Shown: positions 1 to 12,470, counted from the stretch's first letter. The stretch: 64,000 bases of DNA from Nymphaea colorata (GCF_008831285.2 NC_045142.1:24241300-24305299); one strand, 5' to 3'. Numbers and translations: made by a program. Notes: a model not told the origin generated them from the letters alone.

Positions 1-1887
1 TTTTTTGCCCGTTACCTTCATTCTTCGTGTCCTGTCTCGTCTCTGTCACCACCGCCTCTTCCTCTTCTGTCGCCACCACCTCTTCCTGCCTCGACCGAGT
101 TTGGTTGAGCTCACGGCAGCGTCTCCTTCACTCTCTTGTTCAAGTATGAAATGTGAACCCTCTTTTGCTCTCTCTCTCTCTACCTCCCATTCCCTCTTGC
201 TCCTTGTCTCTCTCTATCTCCGTCCATCTTGCCCCAACCTGCCTCCCTGCTGATTGAACAAGAGAAGGGGCGGTTCTGCGTTCCCCATAAAACTCCATTG
301 GTGTGGTGGGCGTCAAAACATGATTTTGATTGTTAACATGATTATCCTTTATCTTCATCAGTGTAATTTGGGCGTATCAAAGATGCCCTAATCGAGTCCT
401 CGACATTGAATCCCTGCGCTGGCATGGATATCCCCTTCTCCAGATGAGGGATGTCCGGCTTCACGAACACTCAATTTTTTACCTCCAAAAAGATTTCCAA
501 GCCATCAAACATGGCCTGAAAATAGAAAAAGGAAACTTTACCTTAGGTAAACTTACCCTGGATTTTTTCCCTTGAAAAAATCTTCCCTCAGAAAAAATCC
601 AAGCCATCAAACGTGGCCTAATATAAATGTTAATGGTGCAAATATTGGTTTCCAACTCATATCAAGAGCCAAAACTAACAACACGCTATATAGGTCAAGA
701 TGCATTGGCTTGTTCTGAGCTTTTTTTTTTTAATAAAAACAAACATATTTATTTGTCATTATTTTATTAAAATATCCAGAGTCATACGTAAGATCCTGCT
801 TGATTGTAGGTGGGGGCGATAAGTTGCATGTCACGCTATAGGCGAGGGATGCATGCATTTATATTCAGAATACTTACGTATATGCCACTTAGGAGTTCAA
901 ATCACTCTTCCGTTCAATTTAATCTACTGAAAACTTGATTTTTTGGCATATGAATGGTTGACCTAATCGGTTCCCATATAATTAAATTTGAAAAAAAACT
1001 TAAAGTCGAACCAATTTTTCAAAGTTTGTATTCAGATCCAACTAGCACAGGGTCCGATACTTTTGTACATTCGCTTAGTGTTCAGTCAGTCTATCATAAT
1101 CAGATGCAGGACTAACATACGGTTTCAGTTATTGTGGATCCAAATACAAATTCCAAATTCAAATAATGCGGATTGGTTTTCTTTGTCAGATCCGATGAAA
1201 TGGTTTTGGATTCGGATCGCTGATTAAGTCTATCCCACTATGCTTTCTTGTTAATTTCTTCATTTAATTTTCTTTTTTCCAAAAACCCTTATTTTCAGTA
1301 GTAAACCAGGTCAAGTGAAATACTTTTGGCCTCAATTTATAAGCTTAAATAACTGCGCTGCCAAAATTTCTGGCTCTGCCATTGCTTGACTCATGCAACC
1401 AAAGCAACGTGTAATGTTTATGAGAAACAATGGCTGATGACTCTTGTTTTAATAATGAACACTTCCTTAATCGTGATTTAACTTTTGGCTTTCTCCATTT
1501 GTTTAAAAGAAAACATGATTTAGATCATGATTTTTTAATAACGAGTTCTTTCCTTTTTAAATAAATAAAAAGAAAATCGGACATTCACAATGTTCAGAGA
1601 GGGAAGGTGTTGGCCTTGGCTTGAGTGGTGGTGGCAATAACCTCCTGCTCACCCAAAACAATTAGATTGTGAGTATTCACTCTCAGCTACATCAACTCAA
1701 TGGTCTCATGCTCCATTGCCTATCTAAAAACTAGAGAACTTTTATTAGCTCATTCAATTTTTTCTCCTTAATTAGTAGATGTGGGTGCAAATTTTTAACT
1801 TTATACTCTAGAAAAGAAATTTTAGTACTTTAAACATTTATAAGCTAATTTCAACTTAAAAAAAATAATTGAGCTGTAGTAGGGGAA
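1..1887. other. Non-genic spacer
   Basis: No coding region is recognisable. The first 250 bases are pyrimidine-rich and give only low-complexity short frames. A stretch of about 24 bases occurs twice in the same orientation, at 496-519 and 598-620, separated by A-rich and T-rich sequence. This suggests a fragment of a small repeat element. The rest is AT-rich spacer up to the Copia insertion. Confidence 0.6.
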
Positions 1888-2190
1888 TAAAAGAGATAGA
1901 GGCAAACACAAAGACACAGAGAGTTTTAACGTGGTTCGACTCAGGAAAGAGTCTACATCCACAAACAGAAGTTTCTCTCTCACACGCCTCAATCATTTGT
2001 GTGAGAGGTTCCATTGACATTTAAAGGAATACAGGGGTCATCCATTTCTTGATTTTTAGGATCTTGATTGGCATCAATATCTTGACGATATTGTTGGTTA
2101 CACCTCTGATTTTCTTTCCTAATCTTTTGATTAATAGGAGCGGCAACAGTTTCACCAGCGACAGTGTTTCCTTGAGCGTTATGTTCAATA
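1888..2190 (-). repeat. 3' LTR of the Copia element
   Basis: This 303-bp copy is the downstream LTR in element orientation. On the minus strand it begins TATTGAAC and ends CTCTTTTA, so the usual TG...CA ends are missing, and the other LTR has the same ends. It is about 10 bp longer than its partner because of an indel near 2044-2056. The left target duplication gggaa lies at 1883-1887. Confidence 0.9.
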
Positions 2191-2202
2191 GCCCCCTCAA
2201 GC
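2191..2202 (-). other. Polypurine tract of the Copia element
   Basis: On the minus strand the bases GCTTGAGGGGGC directly precede the 3' LTR. A short G-rich purine run at this place is the plus-strand primer of LTR retrotransposons. It fixes the inner boundary of the 3' LTR. Confidence 0.8.
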
Positions 2203-2700
2203 TGAATGGCCGAGGAAGGACGTTAAGCTTGACACGAATGGATTCAAATGGTGAGCAAGCAAGGGGCTTGGTCATTGTATCAGCAAGTTGGTCAGTAGCA
2301 AGAACATGATGAACTGTAAGACGATGATTTTGCACATGATCCCAGATGAAATGAATATCGACTTCAATATGCTTAGTGAGTTGGTGAAAAACCGGATTGG
2401 AAGTCAATTGAACAGCACCCATATTGTCACATAAGAGCTGGGGAATGGTGGAAAGAGGGTGATGAAGCTCTTGTAAAAAATATGATATGGAGAGAACTTC
2501 GGCAGCAGTGGAGGCCAACACCCGATATTCTGCCTCAGTACTTGAGCGAGCAACTGTATTTTGCTTCTTTGTAGACCACAAAACTAAGGAATCTCCAAGG
2601 AAAATGGCAAAGCCAGTAGTAGATCTTTGATCATCGGGATTTTCAGCCCAATCGGCATCTGAATATGCTATTAGTGAAAGGCGCGAGGATGGCCGAATAA
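2191..2700 (-). pseudogene. Copia RNase H remnant
   Basis: The minus frame up to about 2700 carries the Copia RNase H. It contains YSDADWA near the start, then STKKQNTVARSSTEAEYR, a CDN motif and TKHIEVDIHF. These are the conserved acidic and histidine motifs of the Ty1/Copia RNase H domain. This stretch is the best preserved part of the element and runs open to the polypurine tract region. It is cut off from the reverse transcriptase upstream by a stop and a frameshift near 2700-2780. Confidence 0.9.
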
Positions 2701-2777
2701 GAACCCAAGATGAAGAGTGTGCTTAATGTAGCGAAGTATGCGGCAGCCCAATGAACAGTGGTAGGAGCTTGCACAAA

Positions 2778-3215
2778 TTAGCAGACCTTGTTGGTAGCAT
2801 AAGTAAGATCGGGTTTGCTAATGGTAGCATACTGGAGAGCACCAACAATTTGGCGATATAGAGTAGGATTAAGTACCAACGTGCCATCAAACTTAGATAA
2901 CTTCTCGCCAATAGCTAAAGGCGAAGGAAGGGGCTTGACATCAACCATGGCGCTCTGCTTGAGAAGATCTTGCATATATTGGCATTGAAAAAGAAAGAGT
3001 CCTTGAGGTGGAAACAATGCTTCAACTCCAAGAAAATAATGTAGATGCCCAAGATCTTTTATAAAGAATGCACACATCATTTGACATACAAGCTGATGAA
3101 TGGCGGCGGGGCAGCTTCTAGTGATCAATATGTCATCAACAAAATGTACATAATAATAATATCCTTGCATGGAAGCAATTGGTGCAGGGCCCCAAACATC
3201 AGAAAATATAAGAAC
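2778..3215 (-). pseudogene. Copia integrase / reverse transcriptase fusion remnant
   Basis: The minus frame begins with the start of an integrase catalytic core (DVWGPAP, then GYYYYVHFVDD). It passes without interruption into reverse transcriptase from its catalytic motif onward (VDDILITRS, then KDLGHLHYFLGVE and YRQIVGALQYAT). The rest of integrase and the N-terminal half of reverse transcriptase are absent, so about 1 kb was lost. An in-frame stop lies just upstream, between this frame and the zinc-finger part of integrase. Another stop follows the ATNKVC end. Confidence 0.9.
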
Positions 3216-3860
3216 TCATGGTCCACTTATTTCATTTGAACTAGAAAAAGGTGTGTGACTCTTCTCCATTTGACATGCTTCACACAAAGACTCAAATTTA
3301 TTGAAACTAGAAGGAAGCCCATATTTACTAAGGACATGTTGCACGATTTTCATGGAAGGATGCCCAAATCGCTCATGCCATTTTTGCTGCATAGTTCGTT
3401 CACCAAGTAGAGCTGCTGGTTGACTCCCAATATCTCCCAAGTGCAGCTTGTAGAGCCTGCGCTCATTATTTCCCTTGAGAAGAACCTGTCTTGTCTTGGC
3501 ATCCTTAACATAACAAAAGTGCGAGTGAAATTCAAGCAACACATCATTATCTTTGGTAAACTTGTGTACTAAAAGCATATTTTTGGTGATAGATGGCCAC
3601 ATCATTATCTTTGGTAAACTTGTGTACTAAAAGCAGATTTTTGGTGATAGATGGCACATGTAAAATATCTTTAATGATGAACTTGGAATCAGGATGAGAG
3701 AAAACAGAGGTACCAATGTGTTTAATGTTCAAACCTTGGCCATTTCCGATGCGAACTTGATCTCCTCCGTTGTAGGTAGATTGGATTATCAAGTTGTTGA
3801 AATCTGGTGTTACAAGATGGGTGGCTCCAGAGTCAGGGTACCATCCTCCATGATCAAATT
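3216..3860 (-). pseudogene. Copia protease and integrase zinc-finger remnant
   Basis: Read on the minus strand, an aspartic protease active site DSGAT lies at 3820-3834, followed by a protease body (RIGNGQGL, IIKDILHVPSITKNLLLV). After a frameshifting 58-bp tandem duplication the frame continues into the GAG-pre-integrase region. This holds a zinc-binding H-H-C-C pattern (HERFGH followed by CEACQMEK). Order and motifs are typical of Copia pol. The frame stops at 3216. Confidence 0.9.
3541..3656. repeat. 58-bp tandem duplication inside Copia pol
   Basis: Two adjacent near-identical copies, 3541-3598 and 3599-3656, differ at only one or two bases. The unit is not a multiple of three, so the duplication itself shifts the reading frame. 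Both copies encode SITKN-LLVHKFTKDNDV in separate frames. Confidence 0.9.
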
Positions 3861-4843
3861 ATCCATCGGCATCAGCGGTATGAACTTCAATAGATGGAGT
3901 AGCATCAAATTTCTGCATTTTATATGTTTTGCACTTCAAAGCACCGTGGCCAGGCTGATTACATGCTTGACAAATAGTGTGACAATTTGCAGCAATATGA
4001 CCATTATTTTCACAAGCAAAGCAAGATCGAACCTGATTTTTTAAAGAACAATCTTGAGTTTTATTGCGACCTCTTATATGCTTAAAGCGATTGCCACCAA
4101 AATTTTGGTTTTTCACAGTAAAATTTGTTGATGGAGTTCCAATAGGGAGATTATCAACTTCATCCAATTGCGCCTCATGAATAAGCAACATAGCAAGCAA
4201 GTCTTCCATATTAATAGGATCAACTCTGGTGTTCAAAGCAGTTCTAAGATACCCATATTCTTCTAATGGTAAACTAGTCATGATGCAGGTGACCAAATCA
4301 TCATCATCTACTAGTTTGGATGCAAGAGCTAATTGGTTAGCAATACTTTTTGCTCTGCAGAAATATTTTGAAATAGTTTCAGTGTCTTTTCTTAAGTTCT
4401 GAAGTTGGTTTCTCAATTGTTTGATTCTAGCTCTTGAGTGGACATACATACGTTTGAGGGTATTCCATAATTCATGAGAGGAAGAAATTTCCACAACATG
4501 ACTACGAACAAGATCAGTTAAAGATGAAAGAATCCAACTTAATAAAAGCTGATCTAATCTGTATCATTCATCATACTTTGGATTACGACATTTTAAGTCA
4601 TTGTTGTCATCAATCCATTCAGAGGGACATGGTTGTTTACCATCTATGAAACCATGAGATTATAACTCTTAAAGAGAGGCATAAACTGAGATTCCAAATC
4701 AAATAATTGTCTGATGCAAGCTTAATGGAAGGCAAATACTGAAGATTTGTAGGCGTAGGAAGAACTGGAAAAATTTGACCTGTAGTTGGAGATGTGTCTG
4801 GTGTAGCAGACTTTGATGCATGATTGGTATTGTTTTTAGCCAT
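3859..4843 (-). pseudogene. Copia gag remnant with two zinc knuckles
   Basis: The gag reading starts near 4843 on the minus strand (MAKNNTNHA). It runs through the N-terminal region, shifts frame around 4640-4700, hits a stop at 4564-4566, and continues open from 4494 to 3859. The open part carries a typical plant Copia gag core (ELWNTLKRMY, LRNQLQNLR, SLPLEEY) and then two CX2CX4HX4C zinc knuckles (CFACENNGHIAANC and CQACNQPGHGALKC). Two knuckles in tandem are less usual than one. Confidence 0.9.
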
Positions 4844-5580
4844 TTTTGAAAACCCACACAACTGTTTGGTTCTTGCAACTGCAAAGACTTGTGGCACTTC
4901 AAAAATCCACAGCGCCCGCCCTGGTCTCAACTCAGAAAAATCTGAGATTTGGAGGGTAGAAAGCCGAGAAGAAGACGATTCCAATGAATATAAGATCGTC
5001 CAAAATGAGTGTCGAAGGAATTAGCACCGAAGATTTGAAATTGGCAAGTTTTAGCTTTTTCGCTGGTGAGAAGGTTGATTTCGGGCTGTGTCAACGCCTG
5101 GACACGTGCAAGAAAGGGCAAGGACATAATGACACGATGTTGATCGTGTTGAAGAAGGCCGACACGTGCTGAGCGGGACTCGGTGTCGGTTGAAGACAAT
5201 GTTTAATGCGACACGGAGGTGGTACTCATCGAGTGGTGCTGGCGTGGCTGCGTGAAACTCGACAGGACTCACGAATCCCTGTCGTGTCCCGCTGATGATG
5301 ACATGAAACCGAGGTTCTTCACCGGCGACTGAAGAACATGGCAAAATATTTTGCCGGGATTCTTCGAAATCGCCAGAAAACGGACACCGCCCGGAAAAAG
5401 AGCAGAATACTGCGACGAAACTTCAAAATCAGTTTCCAAGCTCGATCTTGGGCCAAATCGAGCATTCTTGGGCTCGTTTTGCTCTTTTGGACCCGCTGTA
5501 GGCTGGATTGCTTGCTGAAACACCAGGTGGTTGCAGAAAAGAAGGACGACCAAGTTTGCTACAGAGTTTCACTGCTGTAA

Positions 5581-5598
5581 GTGCTGGCTTTGATACCA
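5581..5598 (-). other. Primer-binding site of the Copia element
   Basis: Immediately inside the 5' LTR the minus strand reads TGGTATCAAAGCCAGCAC. It resembles the complement of the 3' end of plant initiator methionine tRNA (TGGTATCAGAGC), with one difference. It marks the exact inner end of the 5' LTR. Confidence 0.85.
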
Positions 5599-5891
5599 TA
5601 AAAGAGATAGAGGCAAACACAAAGACACAGAGAGTTTTAACGTGGTTCGACTCAGGAACGAGTCTACATCCACGAACAGTAGTTTCTCTCTCACACGCCT
5701 CAATCATTTGTGTGGGAGGTTCCATTGACATTTAAAGGAATACAGGGGTCATCCATTTCGGATCTTGATTAGCGTCAATATCTTGACGATATTGTTGGTT
5801 ACACCTCTGATTTTCTTTCCTAATCTTTTGATTAAGAGGAGCGGCAACAGTTTCGCGAGCGACAATGTTTCCTTGAGCGTTATCTTCAATA
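5599..5891 (-). repeat. 5' LTR of the Copia element
   Basis: This 293-bp copy is the upstream LTR in element orientation. It aligns along its length to 1888-2190. The right target duplication gggaa lies at 5892-5896. Between the primer-binding site and gag lies about 700 bp of untranslated leader without recognisable coding content. Confidence 0.9.
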
Positions 5892-7273
<1,382 letters not shown>

Positions 7274-9247
7274 ATGGAGGCTACCCAAGTGTGCGTTTCT
7301 TCAATTCCGTCACCATCTTCCCGAGCACCCACCCGCACAATCCTCAGCATTTTGGGCTCAAATTCGTTGTCTCTGTATCAAATCAAGCAGATTCATGCTC
7401 AAATCCTCAGGAGGGGCCTTGCCGACGACAACCATTTCATATCTGCTCTTGCCAAGAGATGTGCCGAGTGTAGTCTCTGCAGTCTGGGGTATGCACTCCA
7501 AGTGTTTGATCAAACGACCAGGCCAAACGCGTTTATATGGAATGCCGTCATCAGAGGGTGCCTTCACAAGGACGCCCCAAGGGAAGCCATCTTCCTGTAC
7601 TACAAGATGGTGGCGCAAGACTATGTGCCCAACAAGTATACATTGCCTATCGTCTTCAAGGCTTGCTGCGTTGCAGGGGCTGTAGAAGAAGGGGAGCAGA
7701 TTCATACCCACGTGCTGAAGCTGGGCCTCTGGAGAGATGGTCATATTCAGAGTGCTGCAATTCAGATGTACGCCTCGTGTAGACGTGTGAGAGAGGCGCG
7801 TCGGCTGCTAGACCAGTGTCCTGAATCGGATGTTGTGTCATGGAACGCTATGATTGATGGGTATCTGAAACAGGGGGAGTTGGAGGCGGCGAAGGAACTC
7901 TTTGAACAGATGCCCTGCAGCAGAAGTACAGGTTCTTGGAACGCTATGATATCTGGGTATGCAAAATGTGGGATGATTGAGTCTGCGCGTGAACTGTTCG
8001 ACGATATTCCTGAGAAGGATGATGTGTCTTGGAGCGCAATGATTGATGGTTATGTTCAAAATGGGCTCTTTGAGAGAGCCTTGGAAGTGTTCCAGCAGAT
8101 GCAGAACAAGGGGATTCCACCAAGTAGATTTGTGCTACCAAGCGTGCTTTCTGCATGTGCAAATTTGGGTGCGTTGGATCAGGGAAGATGGGTTCATGCT
8201 TACGTTGAAAGAAATTCAATGCAACTTGATGCAGTTGGATGGACTGCACTTGTAGATATGTACGCAAAATGTGGCTGTTTACCAATGGCATTACAGGTCT
8301 TTGAGAACATCACTAGAAAAGAAGTATTTACATGGAATGCTTTAATCCATGGGCTTGCAATGCATGGGCATGCTGATGCTGCAACCAAGATGTTCCTAAG
8401 AATGCAAAATGAGAAAATAACACCGGACGGGATCACTTTTCTTGGTGTTCTAAATGCCTGTGCTCATGCGGGATTGGTGGAAGAAGGATTTCATTATTTC
8501 AATACCATGAAGCGGAATTACAAGATAAAGCCGACTATAGAACATTATGGCTGCATGGTTGACCTGCTAGGCAGGGCAGGTAGATTGGATGAGGCTGAAG
8601 ATTTTATTAGTTCCATGCCCATAAAAGCGAATGCATCTGTATGGGGAGCTTTATTGGGTGCTTGCAGGATCCATGGCAATGTTGAACTTGGAGGGAAAGT
8701 GGGGAAGATTTTGTTAGAGTTGGAACCAGAAAATAGTGGTAGATATGCTCTATTGTCAAATATCTATGCAGCTGCTGGTCGATGGGATGATGTTTCAATG
8801 GTTAGAAAACTGATGAAAGATAGAGGGATAAAGACAGTTCCCGGGTACAGTCTGATCCATCTTAATGGGATGATTCACAAGTTTGTTACAGGTGATGGAT
8901 CCCACCCGCAGAAGAAGGAAATATATCTGATGTTAGACGATATACTAAAAAAGTTGAAGTTGGCTGGTCACCTGCCAATTGCCAGCCAGGTGTTGCTTGA
9001 CATGGAAGAGGAGGAGAAAGAAAGTGCATTGTGCTATCACAGCGAGAAATTAGCTATTGCTTTTGCAATACTGAGCACAGCGCCTGGGACGCCCATCAGA
9101 ATTGCGAAGAACCTCCGTGTCTGTGAGGACTGTCACTCTGCAACCAAGCTTATTTCACATGTTTATAAGCGTGAGATAATAGTAAGGGATCGTGTCCGGT
9201 ATCACTGCTTCAGAGATGGCCGCTGCACTTGCAAGGATTTCTGGTAA
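7274..9247 (+). CDS. DYW-class pentatricopeptide repeat protein
   Basis: This is an intronless 657-residue PLS-type PPR protein, expected to bind and edit specific cytidines in chloroplast or mitochondrial RNA. Repeats run from about residue 40 to 440, with the usual signatures (WNAVIRG, WNAMIDGY, WSAMIDGYVQNG, ALVDMYAKCG, WNALIHGLAMHG, GCMVDLLGRAGRLDEAE). They are followed by E-type motifs and a DYW domain from the VPGYS box at about residue 522. The deaminase-like zinc ligands are present: the HSE of HSEKLA at 589-591, CEDC at 617-620, and a second site ending CTCKDFW. The protein ends in DFW rather than DYW, a tolerated variant. The ATG at 7274 is the first in frame after a stop at 7238. 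The serine- and arginine-containing N-terminus is compatible with an organelle transit peptide. The target transcript cannot be inferred. Confidence 0.95.
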   Translation: MEATQVCVSSIPSPSSRAPTRTILSILGSNSLSLYQIKQIHAQILRRGLADDNHFISALAKRCAECSLCSLGYALQVFDQTTRPNAFIWNAVIRGCLHKDAPREAIFLYYKMVAQDYVPNKYTLPIVFKACCVAGAVEEGEQIHTHVLKLGLWRDGHIQSAAIQMYASCRRVREARRLLDQCPESDVVSWNAMIDGYLKQGELEAAKELFEQMPCSRSTGSWNAMISGYAKCGMIESARELFDDIPEKDDVSWSAMIDGYVQNGLFERALEVFQQMQNKGIPPSRFVLPSVLSACANLGALDQGRWVHAYVERNSMQLDAVGWTALVDMYAKCGCLPMALQVFENITRKEVFTWNALIHGLAMHGHADAATKMFLRMQNEKITPDGITFLGVLNACAHAGLVEEGFHYFNTMKRNYKIKPTIEHYGCMVDLLGRAGRLDEAEDFISSMPIKANASVWGALLGACRIHGNVELGGKVGKILLELEPENSGRYALLSNIYAAAGRWDDVSMVRKLMKDRGIKTVPGYSLIHLNGMIHKFVTGDGSHPQKKEIYLMLDDILKKLKLAGHLPIASQVLLDMEEEEKESALCYHSEKLAIAFAILSTAPGTPIRIAKNLRVCEDCHSATKLISHVYKREIIVRDRVRYHCFRDGRCTCKDFW

Positions 9248-12200
9248 ATCACAGGACTGATTTATGGGGTAATTCTAAACAATAGATCGTCTTGCTGTTT
9301 AGTAAACTGTTTTGGAGACGGGAGGTATTGTGGCTTGCAGCACCACATCTCTGTGTCTAGGGAAGGTGTAAGTGTAAGCAGAAATACAGAATGACTAGTA
9401 CAGAACATTGGTGGAAGTGGTCTAACAAGAGCTAGACATCACTGGGCAGTTAAGAAAGTTGTTCTGAGAGATGGGTCAAAATCCACAACCTACGTAAGAT
9501 GGTAAAAACAAACCATTCTAGTTGTTGATCAGGTACAAAAAGTCATATGCTTCTTCGTCCAGCACAGGGATTGTTAATCTACAGTATGATAATGTCTTCG
9601 CTGGTAGTAATATTAAGTTTACTAGTACCTGATTTTCTGTCTGTAGAACATTGGCATTTGCTTACAGAACTCTTTTTTGCATTCAAAAGCTAGTTCTTTA
9701 TAGGTCTTTGGTCTCTCACACAATGTGCTGTGATCCTTTGTTTTGAAAAAAAATCTGTCCCTCATGAAAACACTCGTGCTTCATTGAGCTTTCAACTCCT
9801 TGCGGCCTATCCTGTAATGGAAATGGATGTGGGTAATGGCATTCTAAAAGCATTTGAATACCATTTGGAATCCTCCATGAAGAAGAAAGAGGAAAAGCTT
9901 ACACTTCAAGGATTCCGACTTTGCTCGTAGATCATGCATGACTTTGCACAGCCATCCAACAGCACCAAAATAAGAGGGAACCATTTTAGGACTACGCGTA
10001 TGCACGTATAAACTAATCATAGAGTAAACATAAAAACTAGATCAATGGGGCAGCTATAACTAATTTCATGCACCAAAAACAAGCTAAGTTGATTTTCAAT
10101 TTTCTTTTCAGGAAAAGGCTCCCGGCTGGCCTGAGACTGATTTCTGAGAACTAGATCACATAATTTGGTCATTATGTTGATGGTGTCCTGTGAGGAACGA
10201 ACAATGTTTCTCACGCGATTTGTCAGTTGTCATGAGCTAAGGTGGAAAGTGAAAAGGTCATCGGGGGGCATTTTCAAATTACAAGGTTCTTTTGGAATAT
10301 TAAGCAAACGTGAGGTTAAACGGAGAATTTCTTTCTGCCGCTAATTTATTAGTGGCCCACTGGTCCAAAAGAATTGGAAGAGTACGAAGGGATTTGACTT
10401 CACGTTTCGCGCTCCAAGGGACGAAAGCCTTCAAATTATGGTCGACATAGAATTGGGCGATTGCGATCCGTTTGTCCTCAGCATCGAATAAATGGATCGG
10501 ATCTTGGTCGGACCTGATTTATACGATGCGCTTTTAATGTGCATCGGCGGACTCATAACCGAATTAAAGTTTTAAAATTTTGACTCAGTATCCAAATATC
10601 ATTTTTCAAAATTTTTATATTTTTTATATAAAACAAGTAAATTTTTTTAAAATTTTAAAACCGATTTTTTTTTGTGCAAAATGTGTCGCAGCCAACCCAT
10701 TTGTGCTATCCCCTTTGGTGCAATTTGCTGAACAAATTAAGTGCACAAAAATTGTCATGAGATCTTTTAAATAATTGTGATCCTTGTGAAAGAACAGCCT
10801 CAATTGTAGAAACAAGTGCTCTGGAATGGTTTGGATAAGAGGGCCTTCTCAGCCAAGCAATCAAGTCAGAGCTTCACACCTTGTCCCCTATTGAGATTTG
10901 CCTCTTGACCAGCCCGCTCAATTTCTTCCAACTATTTGAGTGGTCAGAAGGAAACCTACCGCCGAGTGAGAGACCGAAGTCTTTCCTCTTACCCTTAAAA
11001 TACGGAGCTGCTTCAGGACTTATGTGATCTTACAACATATCCTTTAACTCGAATGTCGCACATACCACTGTTTGCATTATAAAGGAGTAGCACTCAGATG
11101 AATCAAACTGTGGATGTGTCGACAATACACCACTCAAGGTAGCCACCTGTGCGACACCCCTGGAGGATCTTCCAGGCATTGGAAATGCCTCTCCATGCGA
11201 CTGAGCTACAAGGCCAAGAATGAGCAAGCCAAATGTCCTTTTGCTCAAGGTACTTATGTCTTACCAGTTTTGTTACAATAGTTTGGCTTTTCTCATAAAA
11301 AAAAAATTTCTAGCTCCACCCTAACCTTATGCTCAAAGCAATATCCCATGGAGTGAAAAGGTTACCGAGCACCATTTTGGAATTAAAAGGTTCTTTTGGA
11401 ATATAAAACAAAAAGGATGTGAAATCTAGAATGTCTTCCTGCCTCTAATTTATTCGTTGGAACACTCTAGAAACTTGGAGCACAAGAATTGGAGAAAGTC
11501 AAAGAGAGTAGACTTCACGTGTTGCGTTCCCACTCCCAACCTCACCTCTCGAAGTGGGGCCATCCTCTCTCTCTTGGTGGTGAAAAAAATGGATCGGATA
11601 TCCGGCTGATCCGATTGTCCCAATCGTGTTCCTGGCGTGTGTAGATAACGGATCCTCTAAACGAGATCCGATACTTTTGGTCCAACTTCATAGGTTGTCT
11701 CCAAGGAAATAGATCCGATCATTTACTTTGTTTCACATTTCGGCACAACAAGATTAGATCTATTACATTTTCCTTGTGACTGAACCACGACATGATGCGT
11801 AGTTTAGTTCGAGCGTTTGATGAATCTATTTCAATTATAAAGTGTTCATGTTACCAGACGATCGATGATGTGTAATATGTCTTTTTCAAGGCAGGGACAG
11901 AAATAGATTGGGGCTCTGTCAAATATATTGGTTGATTTTAGGTGGATCTGAGTTTAATTAATAGAATAACTTCAGAGACTCGAGAAAATTTGTTAACTAT
12001 ATGCTTAGTGCTTCGTGAAAAAAACTTTTTGCTCCTCTACTCCTATTTCACGGTCACAATCTTACAAACCTACGCACCTCATTGCAACTAACGCCATCTT
12101 TGGAGCGGGTTTCATTACTTGGGTTCAATACCAAAAAGGCGAAAACAAGCTTAGTGCGAACTAGATTTGGTCTCAGATCTGAGATCCAGATAAGGAAAGC

Positions 12201-12299
12201 ATTACTTTGGATCAAATGTTTGAATCCAACAATGTGATCCAAAACGAATCGGACCTGATAGGTGGTCACATTCATGCCCACTGGAATGACACTTTGACT
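9248..12299. other. Spacer with a diverged local duplication
   Basis: No gene is seen. The first few hundred bases are probably the PPR 3' untranslated region. Two related stretches in the same orientation, about 10262-10520 and 11355-11610, share the run aaggttcttttggaatat, a ctaatttatt segment, a gacttcacgt segment and a following GGATCGGAT-rich block. The short open frames here look random. Confidence 0.5.
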
Positions 12300-12318
12300 C
12301 AACAGTGGAAAGAATTCC

Positions 12319-12326
12319 TGACGTCA
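12319..12326. promoter_or_regulatory. Palindromic TGACGTCA site
   Basis: TGACGTCA is the full palindromic core bound by plant bZIP factors of the TGA/CRE type. It lies 51 bases upstream of the TATA box of the EF-hand gene, with a second ACGT core (CACACGTC) at about 12330. The position suggests a proximal promoter element. That is an inference from motif and spacing only. Confidence 0.55.
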
Positions 12327-12376
12327 TCCCACACGTCTTCCGATTTGACGGGAACCTTCCTCGCCCCGGCCTCGCC

Positions 12377-12384
12377 TATATAAA
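12377..12384 (+). promoter_or_regulatory. TATA box of the EF-hand gene
   Basis: TATATAAA sits in an otherwise GC-rich stretch 87 bases before the first in-frame ATG. It is followed by a CT-rich leader typical of plant 5' untranslated regions. Transcription would be expected to start near 12410. Confidence 0.75.
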
Positions 12385-12470
12385 CGCCCCGGAGCGCTCT
12401 CCTCCGTATCACCCTCTCTCTCTGTCTCTGTCCTTCCCTCTCTGTCTCTTTGCTGGAGATTCCGATCGCT

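Larger units (their letters stand above)
1888..5891 (-). mobile_element. Degenerate Ty1/Copia LTR retrotransposon
   Basis: This is a complete but inactive LTR element read on the minus strand, about 4.0 kb long. It has two LTRs (1888-2190 and 5599-5891), a primer-binding site directly inside the 5' LTR, a polypurine tract directly inside the 3' LTR, and a 5-bp direct repeat gggaa on both outer sides (1883-1887 and 5892-5896). The coding order is gag, protease, integrase, reverse transcriptase, RNase H, which is the Copia order. The reading frames are broken by stops, frameshifts, a 58-bp tandem duplication and a large internal deletion that joins integrase to reverse transcriptase. The LTRs differ at about 11 aligned positions plus one 10-bp-scale indel (counted by eye), so the insertion is not recent. 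The element cannot encode its own proteins. Confidence 0.95.
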
